NCBI GenBank assembly: GCA_947646735.1
Contig: CANTFK010000017.1
Span: 248,001-312,000, forward strand
DNA: 64,000 nucleotides
From: Peronospora farinosa
Taxonomy: Eukaryota > Oomycota > Peronosporomycetes > Peronosporales > Peronosporaceae
Reading direction: 5' to 3'
Shown here: in pieces, positions 21,906 through 32,656 of the stretch
How positions within the stretch are numbered: position 1 is the first letter of the stretch
Layout of the letters: each line of letters starts with the position of its first letter
The notes under the pieces: model-generated
What the model was told of the DNA's origin: nothing
Database searches by the model: none
The model's input: the letters and a program-made list of their open reading frames with translations, nothing else
Position numbers and translations under genes: made by a program

Positions 21906-24900
21906 TTAAGCGTCGCTGGTGCGGTGGACGAGCTGCAGACTCATGGAGCCTGACATCGTCCCTGTATGTCGTCCGCCATGGGCGAGTTCCACAACGAAAT
22001 TGTTCAGCTTCTGAATCTCATCCGTTTGATCCTCATTGTCACTTTTCGTTGCCTGCGGAATGCAGATCACACCCTGACCAAAGCACGGGCCCTGAGTGCC
22101 AGCATGCACTTTAATCGCCACGTGCATGTTTCTAGTTGGTCGCGCAAAGGTGGCGTGCGTGATACCGCTGCGCACGAAGTCAGCCCACTTGACGTGAGCC
22201 ACGTTTGTCTTACATAGCAGTCGATCAGTGTTTTCCAAGTACACACCACCACTCATTGAATCCGCTAGCTCGAGTAGCTTGCGCTGCGCTGAAAAAATGT
22301 CTTCTGATGGCAAGGGGAAGACGATCGTCACCATGACTTGATATCCGTGACGATCATAGTGCGAGAACCGTTGATCGATATCAACCGAGTTACCAAACGA
22401 AAGGAGAGGAAAGCCGGCCTCGATATCAGGCTGCCACGATATGTTGCTGAAGTCCAAACGTATTCGACACTCGAGGACACCATTTACATCCTGCATTCGC
22501 TGAAGCTTCTTGGCTGAAAGCTCCGTTTCAATCGGCAGGATGTCGCGATTTACAAGAGCTTGGAATACTGCTAGTACTGGCTTGTGATCCGAACAGGTGA
22601 CTTCTTCGCAGGAGGCATATACAGCGCACCGCAGACGATGACGCATATCTAGCTGAGAGAAAAACAATATTCGGTCTGTATACGACGGAACCCGCATACC
22701 ATGACCCCCGACGGCAGTAGTGTAACACTCCTTTAGCTCCTCAATTGACCAATTTGCCGCATCAAAGTTTAGTGCGGCCCCACGCACACGGCGAAAAGTA
22801 GGCGGGAACGCAATCTTGGCCTCACAAAAGCCGTAGAAAATCTGCCCGTCTCGCATACCAGTTAGCAGCTCATCATGTGCTAGCACATCATCCCACACAA
22901 CCTTGTCGTCGTCCATGAGCTCGCAATCTGCTGAATACCGGATGCTGTTGATACTCCCGTTCGACGAAGCAATTGCTGACGAAGTGCTTTTGATACCACG
23001 CTCAAGCATGCTCACGTTAAGCTCATTGCTGTCCCTGTCGCTGCTAGCATCTTGAGAACTACCGAGGCCGAAAGAGCTACTGAAACCGCGACTACTCATG
23101 GGGCTCCACCGTCTGCCCAGCAGCCCGCGGCGCAAGCTGCAATTTCGCTTAGGTGGAGCAGGCTTTGCAGTTTCACACTGCCGTACCATGGATACGAGCT
23201 CAAGAATGGAATTTGCGTTCGCATCACGCTTTGTCAGCCTGTAGTTGAGGTCACCTAAAACAAAGCTGTGGTGATGTACGTGTGGAAACTCGAAGCCCAC
23301 GTCCTCGAGGTTCAAATGTAGTTCCTGCAGGATATCTTGCGAGTCCCGATTTCGTCGTCTTACTTTTGATTTTCCCTGTAACTCAGCACAACAGCCTCCA
23401 TAAGTCAACAAGTTACGTCACATCAATTGCAAACAGCAGCAACTTACCTTAGGGTCCGAGGACAAATGGCACGCTACAAATGCAAAAGAGGTGTCGAAAT
23501 ATCGAAAGGCAAAGCCTACAGCACCTTTGTTTGATGCACGGCCCAGTACTAAAGACTTGCCCACGTTGATTTCTTGCTGCACCACAGGCGGCATGTAGAA
23601 GGCACCACTTTCCACATCTGAGGACCTGATGAACACCGTAATAGCGATATGGCCATGGTAGCCCAACGAAGTGTTCTTGCTTCCAATCTCACGATTATAT
23701 TGGTGATATTTTGGTGCCCTGCGAGCAGCTTCACTTGCTGCTGGCCTTGGACAACCTCCATCAAGGTGCTGGCGAATCATGCTACGAGTATTTGCCAAGT
23801 GCAGACACTCCTGAAGGCCAATGACATAGATGTCGTGTCCGAGCGGTATCCACTTGTTCAATTGAGCAGGTGCCATTCTGGCTTCACCCATGTTGAAAGT
23901 AGTCACGAAGATGTTTGCAGGCTGACGATAGTGCTTCACCAGACTACGATCGGTGCTAGTACCCGTTGAAGGAAACGACTCTGAGGCTACAAACTTGTGC
24001 GCACGTACGATTGATGGCTTGCACAATACGATTCGGTACAGCTTGGTAAGCAGTCCTCCGTGGATAATGGCGGTGGTCAAGCCTTGTGTACAAAGAGTAA
24101 GCTGCATCAAAAGTGCCACCGCAAACCGCGCCGGTCCAAGCTCGTCGTCAAGTACTATACATGGTTCGTAGCGCATCGTTAGCACACCGACACATTTAGC
24201 GATGAACGAAAACAAAGGTACATAGTACTCACGTCGGTAGACTGTGCTAGGCGTCCAGAGCACGATGAACGCTGCTATATAGATCCTCAGCTTTGAGGTG
24301 ATCAGTGCCCACGACTCTTGTGCATCCAAATCAGCGTCCTGAAAGTCGCGGGAGATGCGGTTGTGCGTGACCCAGAGGATCACGCTGATGTAGAGAATGG
24401 CAACAATGACGAACAAGTAAAAGGTCCAGAACTGATCGGAGCGCGACTCGACCCAGCAGTAGAATGTAGCATCTCCAAACAGCCTCGCAGCGTAAAGCGC
24501 AACACTACAGCCCATTGCAGGTACAATGACAAGCAGCACGTAAAGTTTAAACCTGCTCTTTAGTCTCGCCTCACTGTCACGATGGACAATCTTCCGGTAC
24601 AAACAATGAGCAATTGCTGCATTCCAAAAGACAGACATGAGGCCAAACAAGTACAATACAAACGCCTGGACGTTGCAAGCTTCACTCATGTCATCTGATG
24701 TGTGCAAATTCCCAAACATTCTCGGAAACGAAAGACCAGCGTCAAAGACCGAGAGCACAACGACCATCTTCTGTACCATGGATACACCACTATGCAGTCT
24801 TGCAGAGACGTAGTGATGACGTACAATGTATAGACAACCGACCAGTGAGAGCGTGGAGCAGCACAGGATCATCGTATACAGCACATTCCGTTGAGACTCT

Positions 24901-24971
24901 GACAGCTCTGAATGATTACGTATCAAATCTGTCGTTGTCAATAATCGTGGATACAACGTCGTTGTTTTCAT
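21906..24971 (-). CDS. GPCR fused to inositol polyphosphate 5-phosphatase (GPCR-INPP)
   Basis: Three exons (24971-24233, 24154-23448, 23375-21906) give 971 residues. The first 310 form a seven-helix receptor related to Dictyostelium cAMP-receptor/Frizzled-like GPCRs, with WTPSTVYR at the end of helix 6. At about 350-740 lies a complete 5-phosphatase domain: FVTTFNMGEA, VIGLQE, NKGAVGFAF, FVACHLSS, FVLGDLNYRL, VPSYTDRILF and SDHKP. All catalytic motifs are present. The domain removes the 5-phosphate of PI(4,5)P2, PIP3 or soluble inositol phosphates, so ligand binding could directly control phosphoinositide turnover at the membrane. A C2-like tail follows. Oomycetes are known for GPCRs fused to PIP kinases and, more rarely, phosphatases. 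The 78 bp first intron has no in-frame stop. Confidence 0.92.
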
Positions 24972-25335
24972 ATGTCGTCACGGATCGTCTCAAGTGATTA
25001 CGGAGCCCTTAAAGGCTCACTTAGTTAGTTACTCACGTATTCACTCAATTGTTACCACCAAAAAATGCTTTCTCTGATTCTCAGGTGATAAAAGACTTGC
25101 TTGAACTGTATCTTGTCACAATGTGGCATGACAAGAGAACGGCCATTATTACAGATGGCTGTCTATATGATGGCAACAACCAGTCACTTCTGTAGTTTAT
25201 GTCTTATCTATGTGCAATGTATTACGGTTTGAAAGAAATACATAAGTGGGACGGACGTGTACTTTATGATACTGTAGGCTACACTTTGAATCAGAAAACC
25301 GTACTCCCCTTTTTATTTTATCAACTTATAGAGTC
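24972..25335. other. Divergent promoter region, GPCR-INPP / MscS-like gene
   Basis: 364 bp between two divergent starts. It contains several TCACTTAGTT/TACTCACG words near 25,017-25,040 but no confident core element, and no coding potential. Confidence 0.45.
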
Positions 25336-26938
25336 ATGATGGCCTTTAGCTTCTGGCGCGTGGGACTGGCGCTGTTAGTGACAGTAGCTGCGTTCTTACT
25401 GTCACGACCTGTGATTGAAGTGCTGCTTCATACAATTCGTTCTCGTCTCGACAAGCACGTACTGTACGAATCAACATACGATCTAATATCATATATGAAA
25501 GACAATACAATATCTTTAAGCTGATATTTGTTTGTTGCCACTATGCTGTACAGATGGATTGCGGATGTACAGCGTTATATGCTCACGTATATCTGGTGGA
25601 CTTTATTCTTGATTCTGGTGCGCGATGTCGTTGCTCGATCGATTTTAGATCTTGGTAGCGAAGAGGACGAGGTCTTGCAATATCTCGGTTACCTCCTGGC
25701 CATTCCGCTAGCACTTGGCACGTTTGCCATGCGAAAAGTCATGACGAATGTATGGTTCGTACCCTTTCGGTTTGTAGAGCATTATGTTCTTTATTTGTTT
25801 TTTCTTACTAATGCAACAAAAAAAATATGGGCGTAGCTTTTTGTCCGATACTTCAAGTGGGACCGTTACTCGGCGGACTATGATGCACGAATTTTTGTCA
25901 TCACCGAATCAATCAAGTTTGTGTGTGTCGTCTTCGTATTGATGGAGATTTTTTACATTTTTTTCCTTTCAAATTCCGTCATGCGCTCTTTGCTTGTCGT
26001 GGGGATTTTAAGTGTCGAATTAATTGCTGTTTTGTCTGGGTTTACAGTGGTAAGGGGGGTGCACCATTTTCTTTGTGTTTATTTACAACTCATTCCGGCA
26101 ATTATCTTGCTGTGTATTTTATTTTTGTTTTGGTTATGGACAGCTAAAGAATGTAGCAATGGGACTCTTTCTTATCTTTGCCGAACCTTTTCGAACGGGT
26201 AGTGAGGTTAAAGTTCGACGGATGTTGGGATTTATCGATCGAGTATCACTTGCTAGAACGACGATACGACGTACGGATGGATCGATGATTTTTGTACCAA
26301 ATGGCATCTTTGCTGATAATTACCAGACCAGCGGTAATGCCTTGGAAGCTCACACCCATTCAATTATGCTGCGGTTACATCCTGCTACACCTGCTCATAA
26401 GATAACGGAGCTTTTGCACGAGTTGGAAGCGGTACTGCCGACATTTGCTCTCACGGCCCAAGCAGTTGCTGCTCTACGCAGAGATCACCGCGAGGCTTAT
26501 ACCATCCAATCGAGAAGTGCTAGTAGTTTGAGTGCAAGTGCTGGAAGTGACGAAAGCGTTTTGAGAGACCAGTGCCAATCAAATGCAAGCAGCAACGCTA
26601 ACGCTGGCATATCTCGTACGCGCTTACGATCCAGCGCTAACTCTAGCGCGTTTGACGCAACTGGCCGGCCAATTTCACCGCCTCCTCCACCTGTCCGCGT
26701 TGAGCTTTACGCAATGTATAAGGTGAAAGTGACTGTACTTATGGATCGTGAACGATTTAGCACGCTTGAAAAAGCAAAGACAGAGGTACGGTACCTGTAT
26801 TCTGTCATGTAGGCATCAAGTGCATACCAATTGTGATATTGCGTTATTTGCTTTTGCTCGTAGGTGAATCTTGCGATTATTGACACGACCCAACGGCTGG
26901 GTGTCATCGCGCAGCAACAGATCACGGATTGCCGATGA
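25336..26938 (+). CDS. MscS-like mechanosensitive channel (copy 1)
   Basis: Five exons (25336-25463, 25554-25749, 25837-26049, 26144-26785, 26864-26938) give 417 residues. Several hydrophobic helices lead to the pore-lining helix/beta-domain boundary LKNVAMGLFLIFAEPFRTG, then the MscS beta domain with SLARTTIRRTDGSMIFVPNG, the usual RTxDG...PN signature. A Ser/Asn-rich loop follows (about 290-360). MscS-like proteins release solutes or ions on membrane stretch, at the plasma membrane or organelles. The gene faces the next one tail to tail, 143 bp apart, and exon boundaries at the pore helix match between the two copies, so they derive from an old duplication. The first donor site (GTACGA after CACGTACT) is chosen to hold the frame and is the least certain. 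Confidence 0.83.
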
Positions 26939-27081
26939 AGAGTGCCTCGTCATACTTTGATGCAAGGTTAGCGAATGCATCGTTGTGAGCAGTAAGCAGG
27001 CAGACTCCGACTGGACATGAATTGCATATGTAGTAACTGTTAATAGTACTTGCCTTCGATTAAGCACCAACGTTTGTATGT

Positions 27082-28791
27082 TTATACATGGTCGGCATGG
27101 TCTTCAAGAGGTCGACGGTATTGCAACATATTGTCATCACTCAGAATGCGTTGTCCAAGTGGCTCACTTGCCGGCGGTGCTCGCCTCCGTCGGAGACGGC
27201 TCGATGTTTCAGCAAGCGAATCTGGGCTAAAGCTCGGGTATCGTGCATTTACATCTGACGCTTCAGTTCCAGCCGATGATGGAAGGGCTACAGAATTTGA
27301 CGTAGTGTATTCTTCTGTTTTCCCGTGTAGATTCAGCTTGAGTTTAGTTATCAGCTCTGTAATGCGTAGGACGATCTAATACATTTGAATCAAGCACCCA
27401 CAATGAGAAACTGCTTTACACACACAGCCAATGCCACTCGCAAATACCAACAAACCTCTGTCTTTTCGGCCAACAATCTCTTTTTGTGTCGCTCCTGCGA
27501 ATAATAGACAACGTGTACAAGATACGGTGCCTCAATACTGATCCAGAAGCGGTCCCGCGGTTGATTTTCTTTCATCGCAAGCTGCTTGTTGGATTCGTAC
27601 ACGTTTATCATGCCCCACCCACCTCGTGGCTTGTCTAGTCCAAGAACGTTCGCTTTCAAATTCATGCGGCAATCCATCATGTGATGCATCAGATAATTAT
27701 CTAGCTCCTGGATAAAAATGCGGAGCACTGTCGTGGGTGTCGAGTGGCTCAAATGCACTTGAACGATACATCGCCGTTCTAGAATCTTGGTCTGCACCAT
27801 CACCGAATTTTCTAGCATGATACTATTGGGAATGTACGCCACACCCTTGTCATACTGACGCAGCGAAAACCCCTGCAAGAACAATCGTTCAACCACCCCT
27901 TCGTGGCCTTGAAACGACACATGAAGCCCGCTCTTTATCTGTTCATCTTGCAGCGACATCAATCCACCCATAATATTTTTCAGCTACAACATGATTCCAC
28001 AACAAACAAAAACATACAAGACGTCAGTCCAAGACAAACGAGAAAAAAACACCAGCATTTTCCATAATCACATACCCAAGAGTGCGCACCAAACACAAAC
28101 ACAAACTCCACCATAATGACCGCAACCGTAGACACCTGACCGGACTCAAAGTCCGTAAATCGACCAATCTCATCAATGATGCACGTTGACACAACAGCAA
28201 CTACCAAAAGCACTTTAATCACCTGAACAATAATAAAAACAATAACATTAACTCACAACAACCTTGGCACTTGTAAACAAATCAACCACATACTCCAATG
28301 CCCTCTGTAATGATCAACACACGACTATAATCATCGTCATCTTTTGACACAGCTCGACTCCATCCTTGCACACGAATAATTCCCCATGCCACGTAATTAC
28401 AAAAGGAAATCACGAGCCAAATCAAAGGAAATCCTAACACTAAAGTCGCAATTCCTTGTAAAGTGCCTGCATCCATGTCCATTAATGATTCCAGATCCAT
28501 TACGTACGTCGAAAACCAGGCCAATAGCACAAAAACAACCCAAGAAAGTGGGCGTAATAACATCTTCTCAAACTCCCGTAACCACGTAAATAAAGCAGGA
28601 ATAATCCGACGCACAACTCGTAGAGAAAATCGCACGACCTCGACACGTAAAATGTAAGACCCGACAAGGATCGTAAGACCTAAAAATAATCGCCATTGAT
28701 CAGCTGATGAAGTAGTAGAGACTGCCAATTCCGCTGGAGTTGTTGTCTCGGGCTGCTCCATATGCAGGGTATTCGATTCACTATTGCTCAT
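27082..28791 (-). CDS. MscS-like mechanosensitive channel (copy 2)
   Basis: Four exons (28791-28294, 28222-28076, 27983-27456, 27375-27082) give 488 residues. The N-terminal 45 residues are polar and hydrophobic helices follow. The pore/beta junction is LKNIMGGLMSLQDEQIKSG, and VERLFLQGFSLRQYDKGVAYIPNS replaces the RTxDG...PN signature of copy 1 while keeping the PN. The C-terminus is a disordered Arg/Ser tail. Intron positions in the last membrane helix match those of copy 1, but overall similarity is low, so the duplication is ancient. Its start lies 189 bp from the divergent SET gene. Confidence 0.83.
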
Positions 28792-28980
28792 TTTTAATGA
28801 TACTTTTATAAAATTTTATACACGTTTGTCGTTTGTTTAAGAAAAGAAAGCTACTTTTTAAATAAGAAAGCTACTTTTTAAAGAGCTCGAGCACTAATAA
28901 TAAGCTCTAAACAAAAACATATAATATTCTCAAAGTGAAAATACATAGAAATGCTTTAGAAACGTAGCCATTCACCAACC
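28792..28980. promoter_or_regulatory. Bidirectional promoter region, MscS copy 2 / SET gene
   Basis: Only 189 bp separate the two start codons, so the promoters must overlap or share elements. The 17-bp word AAGAAAGCTACTTTTTA occurs twice in tandem (28844-28860 and 28864-28880, period 20). Confidence 0.5.
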
Positions 28981-30560
28981 ATGACCCCCAAGTCTCCACT
29001 GCTGGAATGGATCAGTCGACACGTATCGACCGTAGCAGTAGCGCAAGATCTCATTGATCCTGTATCGATTGTTGAATCGTATGGTACAAATGATCGCTCT
29101 ATTGTAGCGCAAAATGAATTCGAGGCTGGTACTAAATTGGTGACGTTACAAACTGGAGCATTTCTAAATGGCACTTACTGGTTCGATAACAATGGAACTC
29201 AAATTAAAGAGTATATACATTCATTAAGACTCAATGGGACAGTGAAAACCACAGTGGCATTATTGGCCGAAGTTGCACGAGGTGACAAAAGTGATTTTAT
29301 TGGCTACATCCAGCAACTGCCAACGACTCTTTCGCTTCCTTTTACATGGGACAACACCCTTCGAGATATGATTCAACATACAAGTGTGTACGTAGTTGAG
29401 TATTTCATGGAGAAATGAAAGGTGGTTACATTGGAGAGATGAGATGTTGATGTAGGGTTTCGATTTTGGACGACAAACTCGTGCTTCAAATGTACTGGGA
29501 CTATGTCGTACCACTGGCCAAGAAGTTTGCAACAATTTGGCCGCATAACGTGTGTACGCTAGAAAAATTTCAATGGGCGTACTCAATAGTTTCGTCACGG
29601 TACGACGATCACTTTTGTTGTTGTTGTTGTTGTTGACGTTTGTGAAGATTATCGCTAAGTACTTTTGCACGGATAGTGCTTTTCAAGCCACAGATATGTT
29701 GGAGCCAACGCTACTTCCGGTAATTGATATGGCCAATCATGAGGCCAACAAACCGGTAGCGCATATTGTCAAAACCGACTTTGGTAGTTATGAAGTGCGT
29801 GGTCTATGATGAAAGCCACGTTTATATTGTGAATGGATTCCTCACTTCTTTGTGGTTGTTGAACAGCTGATTGCTTTGCGCAAAGTGGAGAAGGGCGAGT
29901 CTGTGACGATTTCGTACGGCGATATGTCGAACGCACAGGTAATGTAGCGTGGTTTTGGTCTATAGAAATCAACTTGCTATCCCATTGCTAACGTTATGAA
30001 CATATTAGCTCCTATGTCGCTACGGCTTTGTGCTGCCCACACTTTTGCCGTCGGATTCGATTCACATTACCAGTTCCGAGCTCACAAACGTTTTTGAAGC
30101 TTGCCCATGGAACAGGGACGAAGGAGATGAGCAGGCTGAGGAACATAACCTTTCTTTTGTTGGCAAAGGCAAGGGAACAGCCAAGACTAAAAATCTGGCC
30201 AAGCGTCGAAAACTGGCTCACCCGGAGAACGACGACAACACATTGTTTTTCTTTCTAAACGGAAATGCTGAGCAAGAGTTTGGGCTGAGTGAGGCGCTGC
30301 TGAGTTTCGTCATGGCATCCCAATTGCCTGCAGAGCGACTTTACGATGTGTTGGCTATAATTCTGCAAGAAAAGGACAAGTGGTACAGCAATTTGCTCGC
30401 GTTGTCTTCAGATAATTCCGCCTCCGATTTGAATGCTATCAAGCAGCTCTGCCGTCATGAACGGCAAGTCTGCCGCTGTGTCTTGTTGGGGCTGATGTCT
30501 CTGGAGGAAAGTTCGGATTCAAGTGACGATGAAGACAAAGTTGACATTGTCTGTAGCTGA
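28981..30560 (+). CDS. SET-domain protein of the SETD3/Rubisco-LSMT type
   Basis: Five exons (28981-29387, 29456-29599, 29677-29794, 29867-29938, 30009-30560) give 430 residues. The split SET domain shows GTNDRSIVAQNEFEAGTKLV at the start, SIVSSRAF (restored by splicing), LLPVIDMANHEANKPV with the conserved N-H, and ESVTISYGDMSNAQLLCRYGF, the SAM/substrate-binding end of the LSMT class. The class methylates non-histone proteins: actin histidine by SETD3, lysines by the plant enzymes. A Rubisco-binding-like helical domain and an acidic Ser/Asp tail follow. The exact substrate cannot be read from sequence. It ends 59 bp from the stop of the convergent lectin gene. Confidence 0.87.
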
Positions 30561-30619
30561 AAAAGGTGAATGAATAGTTTTGCTACTGGAAACGATGACG
30601 TTGACAATTTTTGGCATTT

Positions 30620-32656
30620 TTAGCTTACATTGATTCGGACATGCATTCTAAGATGTCCACCCTGAGAAGCTCGCGGGACCCACAATGTCAGTGAGCCACC
30701 GGCGGTCAAAGGTATACCGATCACGTTCTGGCGCCAACGATCTAGATACAAAACTTTGTCCTGCAAGTTTGCGATATTTTCGGTCACATTTACCGTAGAT
30801 CCAGCAGGCACACGCACTTTTTGGTATTTCTCGCTGCCTGAATGAATGACGACCGTCACATCTTTCGTGTCGATACTTTCAAAGATGAGATCCATTTTGC
30901 CATCGCCTTCCTTCGTCCACGTGCCATAGCTACCTTTAAATGCTTCGCCCATGGTTTTCAATCCGAGAGCATCGTACAGCGTCCCGTCGTCAATCTCACC
31001 AATGAAAGCAGTGGGTCCACAAACCGGCTGTACAAATTGTGACATCATCCACAAAAGACCCGACGGATCAAGACCACCTAGTACAGTAAGGGCCATGTTT
31101 GCTGAGTCCAGAAAGTACTCCTCTTCAGCAACGTTTCGACCCATGTCCGTCTGGTTTGTTTCGACAAGCTGGTCGACGATAGTTCCGAGCGTCTTTCGGA
31201 GCAAGTCACGAGTCTGAAACGCAACTTCTAAGGTTTTGATCTCCATGATCTCGCGCATGCAATTGTTGGTTGCGACAGGAATGTCCGTCAGAAGTAGAGG
31301 TGAATCACTGATTTCGACGCGGATGTCATTGACCGTGGCGGTGGGCATTTTGTTGCGAATCTCGCTTACTTTAGCGGTAATATGATCTGTGAGGTTTTTG
31401 AGCTGGAATCCACAAGTTGTGTTCGAGTCGAGAAAGACCTGTAGCTCTTGCACGGTTGAATTATCTGGAGAGCTCATCGCAGTGTCTTGTTGTAGAAGAG
31501 CGAAGACGTTACTAGCGGTCGAGAGGATTTGGTCGCCATTGACTATAACCTGTTTCACGATCACCTCCACAGTGATGTACACATAGTTGCTGATAACATA
31601 TCTCTTTTTGAACTCTTCCACACCGAGGCAAGTGGCGACAGCCATCGGCATGGCAAATAGCACAACATCGGACTGGTACGCAGCAGTAAGTAGTTCTTCC
31701 GTCGTTCCTTGTGGAGCCGTCACCCGCACGGCACTGAGATAGAAGATAAGAGACTTAACCACGCCAACAATGTTTGCAGCGCAAAGAAATTGTTGCTTTG
31801 CCTTCTTGAATGACTCAAACATTATGGAAGAGACTCCGGCAGTCACCGCGTTAAAAATTGCGGCAACCACAGCCGCAGACTTGGCAAGAATCTCTCCGGT
31901 ACAGTCGTCGTTCTGCGGAATGCACTGTTCGTAGCATGTCACCGGGTACGATAGCGGACATTGCGCTAAACAGCTCACTCCATTGGCGTTGTACCCTAAT
32001 GGGCACGATTTACCGCTGCCAAATTGCTCTCTCTTTCTATAGCATGCTGTGTCTTTGGCGTCGCCAATTGTATGACCAACCCAATTCCGTATTCGATTGC
32101 CATACCAGTCAGAGCCCATTGTATCTGTAAGTGTTTTAGTTGTCGCATTTATTCTTGTCCAGATAAGCCCCAATTGATCGAGTTCGCTTTCTGCACGACC
32201 GAAAAATCCACTGAGCTGAAAGCCTATAGGGGCGGTGATACTAGTGCTTTCATTTGTCTTTGTTCCTGCCTCGATTGAATTGCCTCTGTTCGTGGTAAAT
32301 TTGAGGTAGAAGATCCGCGAGCTCCGGAACTTCCTCCCCGAATTAATTTCCATGGCATTTACGTACTCTCCTTGCTTGAGAAAGAGTGAGTGGTCAGTTC
32401 CACTTAAGCCACCATGAGACAACATTAGTTCCGTTGGTGTCTCCGTTCGCAAAGCCACTGAAGTGATCCGCTTCTTGGCCCTGATTGAGATTAAGCAGGG
32501 ACTCTGACCAAACTTGACCAGTTCGATATCGGAGAACGCAGTGCCGCCGGACCCACCGATCGCCTCGCTCAGCTGAATATCTTCATCCAAGGTCACTCCG
32601 TCGACAGCAATGATACACAGAAGTACGAACGCTTGCAATAGCGTCAGTAATAGCAT
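30620..32656 (-). CDS. Secreted jacalin-like lectin protein (copy 1)
   Basis: An intronless gene of 678 residues. A strong signal peptide (about 1-21, LLTLLQAFVLLCIIAV) is followed by a jacalin-type beta-prism domain at about 28-170: GGSGGTAFSD, GEYVNAMEI, FQLSGFFGRAESELDQLGLIW. These domains bind carbohydrate, often mannose or galactose. Next is a cysteine-rich segment (about 200-260: SCPLGYNANGVSC, CLAQCPLSYPVTCYEQC), two amphipathic or hydrophobic helices, and a large unrecognised C-terminal region ending MHVRINVS. Many N-glycosylation sites fit secretion. It is paired head to head with a paralogue 2.5 kb away. Secretion and glycan binding are well supported; whether it acts on host, hypha or self is unknown. 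Confidence 0.85.
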   Translation of the reverse strand: MLLLTLLQAFVLLCIIAVDGVTLDEDIQLSEAIGGSGGTAFSDIELVKFGQSPCLISIRAKKRITSVALRTETPTELMLSHGGLSGTDHSLFLKQGEYVNAMEINSGRKFRSSRIFYLKFTTNRGNSIEAGTKTNESTSITAPIGFQLSGFFGRAESELDQLGLIWTRINATTKTLTDTMGSDWYGNRIRNWVGHTIGDAKDTACYRKREQFGSGKSCPLGYNANGVSCLAQCPLSYPVTCYEQCIPQNDDCTGEILAKSAAVVAAIFNAVTAGVSSIMFESFKKAKQQFLCAANIVGVVKSLIFYLSAVRVTAPQGTTEELLTAAYQSDVVLFAMPMAVATCLGVEEFKKRYVISNYVYITVEVIVKQVIVNGDQILSTASNVFALLQQDTAMSSPDNSTVQELQVFLDSNTTCGFQLKNLTDHITAKVSEIRNKMPTATVNDIRVEISDSPLLLTDIPVATNNCMREIMEIKTLEVAFQTRDLLRKTLGTIVDQLVETNQTDMGRNVAEEEYFLDSANMALTVLGGLDPSGLLWMMSQFVQPVCGPTAFIGEIDDGTLYDALGLKTMGEAFKGSYGTWTKEGDGKMDLIFESIDTKDVTVVIHSGSEKYQKVRVPAGSTVNVTENIANLQDKVLYLDRWRQNVIGIPLTAGGSLTLWVPRASQGGHLRMHVRINVS

